Below, piece by piece: positions 26,728 through 35,059 of a DNA stretch of 64,000 nucleotides. The stretch comes from Flavobacterium sp. KACC 22761. Lineage in GTDB: Bacteria > Bacteroidota > Bacteroidia > Flavobacteriales > Flavobacteriaceae. The notes under the pieces were generated by a model. It was given only the letters and a program-made list of their open reading frames with translations. It did not search any database and was not told the origin of the DNA. A program made the translations under genes and the position numbers. Location of the stretch: assembly GCF_034058155.1 (NCBI RefSeq), contig NZ_CP139148.1, positions 558,001 through 622,000 on the forward strand, written 5' to 3'. Each line of letters starts with the position of its first letter. Position 1 is the stretch's first letter.

Positions 26728-29217
26728 ATGAAAAACTTTATTTTATCTGCCCTTTTATTTTTTTCACTTTCGGCTTTTGCCCAAATCAAAGGAACCATAA
26801 CCGATGAAAAAGGAAATCCATTGCCATTTGTATCCGTTTTTGAAGAAAACACGTATTCCGGAACCACTTCGAACGAACAGGGAAAATATCAGTTAAATGT
26901 AAAAGAGCCCGGTAAAAACAAAATCATTTTTCAATATTTGGGTTTTAAAACGCAAAAACTTGCAGTTGCCTCAGACTCAAAAACAATCATTCTTGATGTC
27001 AAAATGTTTGAGGAAAGTTTTGCATTAAATGAAGTTGTCATTGATCCTAAAAGCAATCCCGCAGACGCCATCATAAAAAATGCGATTGCAAACAAAAAGG
27101 ATAATTCAGATAAAACAGGACGCTATACAGCCGATTTTTATTCGAAAGGAATGTTCAAAATCAAAGATTTGCCAAAAAAAATCTTAGGACAAAAAGTGGA
27201 TCTTGGCGATGATATGGCTTCTAATTTAGATTCAACAGGAACAGGAATTTTATATTTATCTGAAACCGTTTCGAAAATCTCTTTTGAGAAGCCTAATAAA
27301 TTAAAAGAAAATATTATCGCTTCAAAAATCTCAGGAAACAATAGAGGTTACAGCTACAACACAGCTGAATTATCAACTTATGATTTTTATGAAAATACTT
27401 TGGATTTTGACATCAAGCTCATCTCTCCCATTGCTGATAACGCTTTCAGTTATTACAAATACAAACTTGAAGGAAGCTTTTTTGACGACAATAAACATCA
27501 AATCTTTAAAATCAAAGTCATCCCAAAACGAGACAAAGAACCTGTTTTTGAAGGTTATATCTATATTATTGATGACAGTTTTGCCATTTATGCGATTGAT
27601 CTGAATATTAAAGGTTATCGCATGAAGAATGAATTTACCGAAATAATGAACTTAAAACAAAGCTTCAGTTATAATTCGGCTAATAAAATATGGACAAAAA
27701 ATGCGCAATCGCTTTCTTTTAACGCAGGCGTTTTCAAAATCAAATTTTCAGGAACATTCAATTATGTCTATTCAAATTATGAATTCCCAGCTTCTTTCGC
27801 AAAGAAAACGTTCGGAAATGAAATTGTTGCATTTGAACCAAACGCAAATAAAAAAGATGACGCTTTCTGGAATTCGATTCGCCCAATTCCTTTAACCCTT
27901 GAAGAAAGCAACGATTATACTAAAAAAGATAGTCTATTAACTATAAGAAAATCTCAAAAATATACCGATTCCATCGACGCAAAAAACAACAAATTCAAGG
28001 TTTTGGATATTTTAATGGGCTATGATTATAAGAATACATTTAAAAGTTATTCTTTTAATTACAAAGGATTATTAAACATCAGTTCTTTAAGTTTCAATAC
28101 GGTTCAAGGCTTCAATTTAGATTCTGGTTTTTCATTTAAAAAATGGAATGAAGAAAAAGGAAAAAGCACTTCTATAAGCAGCACTTTAAATTACGGTTTT
28201 TCAGACGATCGTTTGCGCGTAATAGGCGAATTTAGTCACCAATTCAACACTATAAATTATGCTTCGATTTATGTTTCGGGAGGAACAAAAACGGCACAAT
28301 TTAATAGCGCAGAACCTATTACAAAATTTGTCAATTCGATAAGTTCTTTATTTTTCAAAGACAATTATATGAAGCTGTATAATTTGGAATTTGCTCAAAT
28401 AAACTATGCTCAAGATGTGGTAAACGGAATAAACCTCAACGCCAAAATTGCCTACGAACAACGAAAACCGCTGTTTAATACAACTGATTATTCTTTCTTT
28501 AAGCAGGATGATATTTATTCGTCTAATAATCCGCTGGCACCAAATGATTACACAACACCAGCTTTTGATCAACATCATCTATTCAAAACTGCTTTGAGTG
28601 CGAGAATTAATTTTGGAAACAAATACATTTCGAGACCCAACGAAAGATTTAATGTCAAAAACGAAAAATATCCAACCATATATTTAATTTTTGAAAAAGC
28701 CTTTGCTGCCAGCGAGAAAAAATATGAATTTGAGCGAATTGGCGCTTCTGTTCAATATGATTTGTCGTTAGGAAACAAAGGAATATTGGGAACAAATTTC
28801 AGAGCTGGAAAATTCTATAATGCCGAAAATATTGCTTTTATGGATTACAGACATTTTAACGGAAACCAGACACATATTGGCACAACAGACCGTTATTTGA
28901 ATGTTTTCAATTTGATGCCGTATTATACAAATTCAACAAATGACAGCTATTTCGAAATGCATTTGGAGCACAACGATATGGGATTTGTAACCAATAAAAT
29001 TCCTCTGATCAATCTTTTAAAATCAACAATGAATATTGGATTTCACGCCTTGGCAATTCCAGACCGAAAACCATATTCTGAATTCACCGTTGGTTTAGAT
29101 AATCTGGGATTTGGTAAATTCAAATTATTCCGGATTGATTATGTACATTCTTATCAAGGCGGCGTACAACAGAATGGTGTTGTATTTGGATTGAAGATTT
29201 TGAATGTGTTGGATTAA
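26728..29217 (+). CDS. DUF5686 family outer-membrane protein with carboxypeptidase-regulatory-like domain
   Basis: 829 residues: a signal peptide to about 18, a CarboxypepD_reg-like beta-sandwich (IKGTITDEKGNPLPFVSVF through KTIILDVKM, about 19-95), the motif NPADAIIKNAIANKKDN typical of DUF5686, then a long beta-barrel-like region ending GVVFGLKILNVLD. It resembles TonB-dependent receptors in having the regulatory domain but lacks a plug, so it is not one. Function unknown; probably an outer-membrane anchor or channel. Confidence 0.82.
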   Translation: MKNFILSALLFFSLSAFAQIKGTITDEKGNPLPFVSVFEENTYSGTTSNEQGKYQLNVKEPGKNKIIFQYLGFKTQKLAVASDSKTIILDVKMFEESFALNEVVIDPKSNPADAIIKNAIANKKDNSDKTGRYTADFYSKGMFKIKDLPKKILGQKVDLGDDMASNLDSTGTGILYLSETVSKISFEKPNKLKENIIASKISGNNRGYSYNTAELSTYDFYENTLDFDIKLISPIADNAFSYYKYKLEGSFFDDNKHQIFKIKVIPKRDKEPVFEGYIYIIDDSFAIYAIDLNIKGYRMKNEFTEIMNLKQSFSYNSANKIWTKNAQSLSFNAGVFKIKFSGTFNYVYSNYEFPASFAKKTFGNEIVAFEPNANKKDDAFWNSIRPIPLTLEESNDYTKKDSLLTIRKSQKYTDSIDAKNNKFKVLDILMGYDYKNTFKSYSFNYKGLLNISSLSFNTVQGFNLDSGFSFKKWNEEKGKSTSISSTLNYGFSDDRLRVIGEFSHQFNTINYASIYVSGGTKTAQFNSAEPITKFVNSISSLFFKDNYMKLYNLEFAQINYAQDVVNGINLNAKIAYEQRKPLFNTTDYSFFKQDDIYSSNNPLAPNDYTTPAFDQHHLFKTALSARINFGNKYISRPNERFNVKNEKYPTIYLIFEKAFAASEKKYEFERIGASVQYDLSLGNKGILGTNFRAGKFYNAENIAFMDYRHFNGNQTHIGTTDRYLNVFNLMPYYTNSTNDSYFEMHLEHNDMGFVTNKIPLINLLKSTMNIGFHALAIPDRKPYSEFTVGLDNLGFGKFKLFRIDYVHSYQGGVQQNGVVFGLKILNVLD

Positions 29218-29220
29218 AAA

Positions 29221-29249
29221 AAGATTCTAAGATACTAAGATTCTAAGTT
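29221..29249. repeat. Heptamer array (ctaagat type)
   Basis: Units agattctaagat, actaagat, tctaag directly after the DUF5686 stop codon. Same family as the arrays at 12832, 12959, 31797 and 31901. Confidence 0.65.
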
Positions 29250-29299
29250 TTTATCCATTATTGCTTTGGTAAAAAGCTAAAGAAATAGGTTTACAAATA

Positions 29300-29368
29300 A
29301 AAATCCGCTTAAATCTTTATGTCTGGTTTCGCACAGATTTTAGAGATTTAAGCGGATTTTTTTTTTAT
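29300..29368 (+). terminator. Long-loop terminator after DUF5686 gene
   Basis: aaatccgcttaaatct pairs with agatttaagcggattt across a loop of about 27 bases and is followed by a run of T. Confidence 0.7.
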
Positions 29369-29433
29369 TCTCTTTGCGTAGGCTTCGACTTCGCTCGGCC
29401 CGACAGATGAATAAACTTAGAAGCTCAGCATCT

Positions 29434-30309
29434 TTAACTATAATCATCTGGTTCAACATGTATTAAGACATGTCCCAATTCCGGAATTTCTTTTCTCAAA
29501 GTGTCTTTTAATAAGTGTGCCAAATCGTGCCCTTCTTTTACTGAAATTTTTGCCGAAACAATAGCATGAAGATCTACATGATATTTCATTCCTGCTTTAC
29601 GAATAAAACATTTTTCTGTTCCAAGAATTCCTGGAACCAATAAAGCTTTTACGCGAATTTCTTCAACTAAATCTTCGTGAAGGTTTTCATCCATGATTTC
29701 ACCGAGCGCAGGTCTGAAAATTTTATAGCTATTGTACAAAATAAAAAAGGCGGCAAAAAGTGCAGCCCAATCATCGGCAGATTCGTAGCCTTTACCCATA
29801 ATTAAGGCAATTGTAATTCCGATAAAAGCAGCAACCGAAGTTATTGCATCGCTACGATGGTGCCAAGCATCTGCGGCAAGAGAGGTACTATTGGTTTGTT
29901 TGCTTCGTTTCATTACCAAACGAAAAGAATATTCTTTCCAAATAATAATTGCCCCGAGCACAGATAATGTCCAAGACTTAGGCAAATCGTGCGAAGTTCC
30001 AATATTGGAAATGCTTTCATAGCCAATAATAGTTGCTGAAGTAATTAAAAATCCAACAACCAAAAAAGTGATCAAAGGCTCTGCGCGCCCATGCCCATAA
30101 GGATGGTTTTCATCGGCTGGCTTATTCGAATATTTGATTCCGAATAAAACCAAAAATGACGCAAATATATCCGTCGTTGATTCAATTGCATCTGCAATTA
30201 AGGCATAAGAATTGCCAAAAAAACCTGCAAAACCTTTTATAAGGGCCAAGCAGGTATTTCCTATTATACTAAAAATAGTAGCCTTTACAGCTTTTTGTTC
30301 GTTTGTCAT
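29434..30309 (-). CDS. Cation diffusion facilitator (metal/proton antiporter)
   Basis: 291 residues with six membrane helices and the CDF landmarks DAIESTTD (helix 2 metal site), HPYGHGRAEPL in the cytoplasmic loop and DAWHHRSDA (helix 5 His/Asp metal site). The C-terminal cytoplasmic domain has HDLAHLLKD and HVLIHVEPDD. The helix 5 HxxxD pattern fits zinc, cobalt or iron export. No neighbouring metal regulator is seen. Confidence 0.88.
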   Translation of the reverse strand: MTNEQKAVKATIFSIIGNTCLALIKGFAGFFGNSYALIADAIESTTDIFASFLVLFGIKYSNKPADENHPYGHGRAEPLITFLVVGFLITSATIIGYESISNIGTSHDLPKSWTLSVLGAIIIWKEYSFRLVMKRSKQTNSTSLAADAWHHRSDAITSVAAFIGITIALIMGKGYESADDWAALFAAFFILYNSYKIFRPALGEIMDENLHEDLVEEIRVKALLVPGILGTEKCFIRKAGMKYHVDLHAIVSAKISVKEGHDLAHLLKDTLRKEIPELGHVLIHVEPDDYS

Positions 30310-30325
30310 TTAGACTTATTTTTTC

Positions 30326-30449
30326 GCCACGAATTACACAAATTACACGAAGATTAGCTTTGTGTTTTATTTCACTAATTTTTTAAAATTAAATTCGTGT
30401 AATTGAATTTCAAAAAACAAAAATTAGTGCAATTTGTGTAATTCGTGGC
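30326..30449. repeat. Long inverted repeat with gccacgaattacac arms
   Basis: Left arm 30326-30348 and right arm 30427-30449 match in reverse complement at 22 of 23 positions, with further complementarity inside (aaattcgtgtaatt). It fills the gap between murA and the CDF gene, 11 bases after the murA stop, so it may end that transcript. A remnant of the same theme (gccacagattgcacagatt) is at about 12886. Confidence 0.75.
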
Positions 30450-30460
30450 TAACTTTTTTT

Positions 30461-31774
30461 TTAAGCTCTTACGATTTTTGCGCCGATTGCTCTCAAACGC
30501 TCATCGATACGCTCATATCCACGGTCGATTTGTTCGATATTCTGAATTGTACTTGTTCCTTTTGCAGAAAGTGCCGCAATCAATAATGAGATTCCTGCAC
30601 GAATATCAGGAGAAGACATTGTTGTTGCTTTCAATTGAGATTCGAAATTATGTCCCATAACCACAGCTCTGTGCGGATCGCATAACATAATTTTTGCTCC
30701 CATATCGATTAATTTATCCACGAAAAACAAACGGCTTTCAAACATTTTTTGGTGAATCAAAACATCTCCTTTTGCTTGTGTTGCTACAACTAAAACAATA
30801 CTTAACAAGTCAGGTGTAAATCCAGGCCAAGGTGCATCGGCAATAGTTAGAATAGAACCATCGATGTCTGTTTTTACTTCATATCCATCTTTGTGAGCAG
30901 GAATGTAAATATCATCATTACGTTTCTCAACTGTAATTCCAAGTTTTCTAAACGTATTCGGAATCAAACCTAAGTTTTCCCAGCTTACATTTTTGATCGT
31001 GATTTCGCTTTTTGTCATAGCCGCAAGACCAATCCAAGAACCAATTTCAATCATATCAGGAAGAATTCTGTGCTCGCAACCACCAAGGCTTTCAACACCT
31101 TCGATAGTCAATAAGTTAGATCCAACTCCAGTGATTTTAGCTCCCATAGAGTTAAGCATTTTGCACAATTGTTGTAAGTAAGGCTCACAAGCAGCGTTGT
31201 AAACTGTAGTGGTTCCTTTTGCTAAAACAGCAGCCATTACAATGTTTGCAGTTCCAGTTACAGAAGCTTCGTCAAGAAGCATATCTGTTCCTTTAAGACC
31301 TTCTTCAGGTGTTTCTACTCCATAAAAGTGATCTTCTCTGTTGTATCTAAATTTTGCTCCAAGGTTAATAAAACCTTCAAAGTGTGTGTCTAATCTACGG
31401 CGACCGATTTTATCTCCACCTGGTTTTGGAATATATCCTTTTCCGAAACGAGCCAAAAGCGGTCCAACAATCATAATAGAACCACGAAGCGCTCCACCTT
31501 CTTTCTTGAAAGCTTCAGTTTCTAAATATCCAACATTAACTTCATCAGCTTGAAAAGTAATCGAACCTGGCTCGTTACGTTGAATTTTCACCCCTAAATT
31601 CCCCAACAAAGCGATTAATTTATTGATGTCTATAATATCAGGAATATTATTAATTTTTACTTTCTCTCCTGTTAGAAGCACGGCACATAAAATTTGTAAT
31701 GCCTCATTTTTTGCTCCTTGCGGAGTGATTTCTCCTTTTAAAGGAGTTCCTCCTTCGATTTTAAAAATTCCCAT
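30461..31774 (-). CDS. murA: UDP-N-acetylglucosamine 1-carboxyvinyltransferase, Asp variant
   Basis: 437 residues with two EPSP-synthase-like halves. KNEALQILCAVLLTGE carries the conserved KN pair and GALRGSIMIVGPLLARFGK precedes the active-site loop. That loop reads PKPGGDKIGRRRLD: residue 121 is Asp (codon 31414-31412) where the classic enzyme has the Cys that fosfomycin alkylates. It makes the first committed peptidoglycan precursor. The downstream position after DUF493 and DUF4290 genes is a conserved flavobacterial arrangement. Confidence 0.93.
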   Translation of the reverse strand: MGIFKIEGGTPLKGEITPQGAKNEALQILCAVLLTGEKVKINNIPDIIDINKLIALLGNLGVKIQRNEPGSITFQADEVNVGYLETEAFKKEGGALRGSIMIVGPLLARFGKGYIPKPGGDKIGRRRLDTHFEGFINLGAKFRYNREDHFYGVETPEEGLKGTDMLLDEASVTGTANIVMAAVLAKGTTTVYNAACEPYLQQLCKMLNSMGAKITGVGSNLLTIEGVESLGGCEHRILPDMIEIGSWIGLAAMTKSEITIKNVSWENLGLIPNTFRKLGITVEKRNDDIYIPAHKDGYEVKTDIDGSILTIADAPWPGFTPDLLSIVLVVATQAKGDVLIHQKMFESRLFFVDKLIDMGAKIMLCDPHRAVVMGHNFESQLKATTMSSPDIRAGISLLIAALSAKGTSTIQNIEQIDRGYERIDERLRAIGAKIVRA

Positions 31775-31796
31775 AGATTCTTTTTAGGTTCTTCAA

Positions 31797-31872
31797 AGTT
31801 TCTAAGTTTCTGAGATTCTAAGATTCTAAGTAAAAAAACTTAGTGTCTTAGTAGCTTAGCATCTTAGTAGCT
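31797..31872. repeat. Heptamer arrays forming a hairpin, unit A
   Basis: tctaag-type units (31800-31831) followed by inverted cttagta-type units (31839-31871), able to fold as one long imperfect stem in the gap upstream of murA. Confidence 0.7.
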
Positions 31873-31900
31873 TTTCTATTTTTGTTTTTGTTTATTTTAA

Positions 31901-31976
31901 AGTTTCTGAGTCGCTGAAACACTAAGATTCTAAGTAAAACTTAGCAACTTAGTCTCTTAGAAGCTTAGTATCTTAT
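31901..31976. repeat. Heptamer arrays forming a hairpin, unit B
   Basis: A second fold-back pair of ctaagat and cttagta units, running into the DUF4290 stop codon at 31973. It may act as its transcription end. Confidence 0.7.
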
Positions 31977-32692
31977 TTCTGATTATTGTTTTTTTGAAAG
32001 TTTTTCTGTTTGCTTCCTTTATTGTTTTTATTGTTTTGTGTTTTTGCCTGTCCACCAGAAGCTGTTTTGTTTGACACACGTTTGTTGGTACGCATCAAAT
32101 CTGTTGTATTCAAAAGTTCTTCCGTGCTGTGCAACAAATTTATTTTTCCACCTGATAGCTCGTACAAATGTTCAAAAATTACATCGTCTTTTACAGTGTC
32201 CTTATTCCAACTCAAGAAAGATTTTTTCATATGGTTTGCAATAACCATCACAAGCGCGTTTTTCATTTCGCCTTCCTCCCATTTATTGGCAACATCAATC
32301 ATGTATTTGATATTGTTTCCATAGAATCTGTATTTTGGAAAATTCTGTGGATACTGCAAAGCATCTGGTTTTAATTCCAAAACTTCTCTTGACGGAATAG
32401 GATATGGCGACTCAACATTCAGTTTAAAATCAGACATGATAAAAAGCTGATCCCACAATTTATGTTGAAAATCTGGCACATCTCGCAAGTGCGGGTTTAA
32501 GCTTCCCATAACTTGAATGATATATTTCGCCGCTTTATTGCGCGTTTCATCATCTTCAATAGCAGTAGCCTGATCAATCAGTTTTTGCAAATGACGACCA
32601 TATTCGGGAATTATTAATCGCTGTCTTTCAGAATTGTATTCTAAATTATAGACAACATCGCTTGCGGCTTCTCTTTTATATTTTTCGATCAT
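31973..32692 (-). CDS. DUF4290 family protein
   Basis: 239 residues, soluble and mainly helical in the first 190 residues (NSERQRLIIPEYGRHLQKLI, HLRDVPDFQHKLWDQLF), then a low-complexity tail rich in Asn, Lys and Gln (about 205-239). The core matches DUF4290, a Bacteroidota-only family of unknown function always found near murA. The basic, disordered tail would suit nucleic-acid or ribosome contact, which is only a guess. It starts 4 bases after the DUF493 stop, so translation is probably coupled. Confidence 0.85.
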   Translation of the reverse strand: MIEKYKREAASDVVYNLEYNSERQRLIIPEYGRHLQKLIDQATAIEDDETRNKAAKYIIQVMGSLNPHLRDVPDFQHKLWDQLFIMSDFKLNVESPYPIPSREVLELKPDALQYPQNFPKYRFYGNNIKYMIDVANKWEEGEMKNALVMVIANHMKKSFLSWNKDTVKDDVIFEHLYELSGGKINLLHSTEELLNTTDLMRTNKRVSNKTASGGQAKTQNNKNNKGSKQKNFQKNNNQK

Positions 32693-32696
32693 AAGT

Positions 32697-32993
32697 TTAT
32701 AATGAAACTATACCTTCTATTGTAGAAACTTCCTTGTATTTGCTGATGACATCATCTGAGCTGTGCATAGTAACATCTACAGAAACGCTGGTAAACTTAC
32801 CTGTTTTTGATTTTGTTGTTTTAATAACCGCTCCCATTCTGTCAAAAGCTTTTTCGACACGCTCCACATTATCTGCAACAGAAGGCACAATGAATTTGTA
32901 CAAATATTCTGCTGGCCAAGTATTTGCGTTGTCAAGCTCCAATTTTAATCTTTCATAAAATTCGGCTGTATTTTTTTCGTTATCGTTCTCCAT
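32697..32993 (-). CDS. DUF493 (YbeD-like) family protein
   Basis: 98 residues with the ferredoxin-like fold pattern WPAEYLYKFIVPS, KTTKSKTGKFTSVSVDVTMH and ISKYKEVSTIEGIVSL of DUF493/YbeD. It is a small regulatory-type domain without known ligand in this phylum. First gene of the DUF493-DUF4290-murA run. Confidence 0.85.
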   Translation of the reverse strand: MENDNEKNTAEFYERLKLELDNANTWPAEYLYKFIVPSVADNVERVEKAFDRMGAVIKTTKSKTGKFTSVSVDVTMHSSDDVISKYKEVSTIEGIVSL

Positions 32994-33416
32994 TCCTAAT
33001 TAAAAATAAACGCAAATATACGTTTTTGATTTTAGACTTTTGAGTTTAGATTTTAGATTTTTTTTGGGCTTAAAACTTTGTTTTAAAGGGACAAAGTTAC
33101 AAAGACCCAAAGGTGCAGAGAAAAAAGCAATCGAAGATTATTTCTTTGTAAAATTTACTGTTATATTTGAGAAAAACAATACTTAAAATATTTCTCGAAA
33201 GTTTCCCAGAAGGAAGCATACAACGTACTGTTTGTCATTTCGACGAAGGAGACTCGAGCGATAGCGAATAGGCGAAGCAAATCTCCACGAGAAGCTCGAC
33301 AAAGATTGGCGAAATTCTGTGAGGAGTTACTTGCGAAGATTTCTCCTTCGTCGAAATGACAATATTGCGAAAAAACTTTGCGACTTCGCGTCTTTGCGAG
33401 ATTAAAACACAATGCA
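32994..33416. other. Gene-free stretch with repeats
   Basis: Apart from the long inverted repeat at 33234-33360, AT-rich sequence only. A phrase resembling degenerate heptamers (ttttagacttttgagtttag) is at about 33029-33058. Short frames here have no start or family features. Confidence 0.55.
33234..33360. repeat. Inverted-repeat element with gtcatttcgacgaagga ends
   Basis: Ends match in reverse complement at 19 of 20 positions (gtcatttcgacgaaggaga). The inside is GC-richer than the surroundings and includes cgagcgatagcgaa and a smaller hairpin around ctccacgagaagctcg. It lies 57 bases before the hydrolase start. Confidence 0.75.
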
Positions 33417-34331
33417 ATGAAAAAAATACTTTTACTTTTTATCGCTCTTACGCTAAATTCAATTCAAGCACAAGAAATCAAAACCTTAACTTATTTTCAA
33501 AACGACACTTTAAAATTGGATTTGGACTTATACCTGCCAAAGAAAAAATCGAACGAAAAAATTCCGTTGATTATGTTTGCTTTTGGCGGCGGATTTTCTG
33601 GAGGAGAACGTACCAGCGAAAAAGAATTCGCTATGTTCATGGCACAAAACGGTTATGCGGTTGCAAGCATTTCGTATAGTTTGTATATGAAAGGAAAAGA
33701 TTTTGGTTGCAAAGGAACTTTGACCGAAAAAATAAAGGCAATTCAGATTGGCGTAAACGATATGTGGCAAGCGACTGGTTTTTTAATTGAAAATGCCGAC
33801 AAATACAATCTTGATACTTCAAAAATCTTTATTTCAGGAATTAGCGCTGGTGCCGAAATTAGTTACCATGCTACTTTTTGGGATTATAAATTGATGAATT
33901 TATACAAAAGCAATCTTCCGGAAAACTTCAAATATAAAGGTCTAATTGGAGGTTCGGGAGCGATTCAGGATATTAATTTGATTACGAAAGAAAAAGCGAT
34001 TCCGATGTTATTGGCACATGGAAATAGTGACGAAACAGTTCCATACAGTGCAGGTTCACATCGTTCTTGCCCGACAAATGCTTCGGGTTGGTTGATTCTT
34101 TTTGGATCTTATGCCGTTTACAATCAAATGAATGATTTGCATAAAGATGTTGAACTGATTACTTTTTGTGGAGGCGGGCATGAATTTTCCGGCTATCTTT
34201 TCCATCAAGGACAACAATATGTTTTGGATTTTGTGAATGATGTTTTGAAAGGAAAAAGATTTCAATCGCATTTGATTATTCCTTCTAATAAAAAAGGGAA
34301 GGATTCTGGGAAGTATTTGTTTTGTGAGTAA
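33417..34331 (+). CDS. Secreted alpha/beta hydrolase (esterase/lipase-like)
   Basis: 304 residues: signal peptide MKKILLLFIALTLNSIQAQ, an oxyanion-type loop IMFAFGGGFSGGERT, nucleophile elbow FISGISAGAEIS (GxSxG), acid Asp in AHGNSDETVPY and His in GGGHEFSGY. This is a complete Ser-Asp-His set in the usual order. The substrate is unknown; carbohydrate esterases and lipases share this layout. The frame is open from 33378, but ATG 33417 starts the signal peptide. Confidence 0.82.
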   Translation: MKKILLLFIALTLNSIQAQEIKTLTYFQNDTLKLDLDLYLPKKKSNEKIPLIMFAFGGGFSGGERTSEKEFAMFMAQNGYAVASISYSLYMKGKDFGCKGTLTEKIKAIQIGVNDMWQATGFLIENADKYNLDTSKIFISGISAGAEISYHATFWDYKLMNLYKSNLPENFKYKGLIGGSGAIQDINLITKEKAIPMLLAHGNSDETVPYSAGSHRSCPTNASGWLILFGSYAVYNQMNDLHKDVELITFCGGGHEFSGYLFHQGQQYVLDFVNDVLKGKRFQSHLIIPSNKKGKDSGKYLFCE

Positions 34332-34349
34332 TTAATTTTCAGAAAAAAA

Positions 34350-34787
34350 ATGCTTACTTCAAATGAAATTAAAGAATTCAACAAAAGAAAAAGATTAGAA
34401 CAAGTAATATCTTTATCGAAAGAACACCATGAAATCGAAAATGGAGATTGTATTTTCTATTTAAAAACATTGAAAGAAACGAGAAAAAAACATGTTTTAT
34501 CATATCTAAAATCAATTATCGATTCGCAAAAAAATATAGCTTTAGCCTTAAAAAGAAATCAAGAACCATATGATTTTTCCAGACTTGATTCAGAAAAAAT
34601 CATCAAAACCTGCTACATCTTTTATGATCTCTATTTGATAATTGACAAGAAAAACAGATTCTATTATTTAATTATTCAGGAAAACACCTTTTTTGAAAAT
34701 GGAAAAAACTGTGAGATCGCATATTTTAAAGAAGTAAAACCATTTATGCATAAAATCCTATTTTTCAATAATTTGAAACTACTTTAA
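34350..34787 (+). CDS. Uncharacterised protein
   Basis: 145 residues, not recognised. The first two thirds are charged helix (IKEFNKRKRLEQVISLSKE, TRKKHVLSYLKSIIDSQKNI), followed by beta-like YLIIDKKNRFYYLIIQENTF and a lysine-rich end. No signal peptide, membrane helix or catalytic motif. It begins 18 bases after the hydrolase stop on the same strand and could share its transcript, but codon use is plainer and AT-richer than its neighbours. A palindromic element follows it. Confidence 0.55.
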   Translation: MLTSNEIKEFNKRKRLEQVISLSKEHHEIENGDCIFYLKTLKETRKKHVLSYLKSIIDSQKNIALALKRNQEPYDFSRLDSEKIIKTCYIFYDLYLIIDKKNRFYYLIIQENTFFENGKNCEIAYFKEVKPFMHKILFFNNLKLL

Positions 34788-34827
34788 AAAACTAAACAAT
34801 TCAAAACTTCAAACACGCATCTCTGAA

Positions 34828-34931
34828 CTGGACTGAAGTCCAGCCCTACAATATTCGCCGAGCCTTTGGCTCTTTTTTGCAATTTAATTTCGCAGGAATG
34901 AACCATATTGTAGAGCTGGACTTCAGTCCAG
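34828..34931. repeat. Palindromic intergenic element, copy 3 (intact ends)
   Basis: Left arm ctggactgaagtccag plus ccctacaatat and right arm atattgtagagctggac with its tail ttcagtccag, as in 4627-4725. The inner gagcctttggctc hairpin is kept and the second inner hairpin is changed to a cgcagg form. Confidence 0.85.
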
Positions 34932-35059
34932 TTGAACTTAATATTTTTCAACCCCGCAAAAAAAGTTTTTTTCTAAAAATACCAAATTTCTCGCTTCTGA
35001 TAAATATTCTTTTTAATTATGAATAAGTTTAGGTAAATTTGCCCTTTATTTTTAGAATA

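Noticed and set aside
31797..31976. Repeat clusters that might be a CRISPR array
   Set aside because: Units are seven bases with no spacers of constant length, and no cas genes are nearby. No CRISPR array was seen anywhere in the window.
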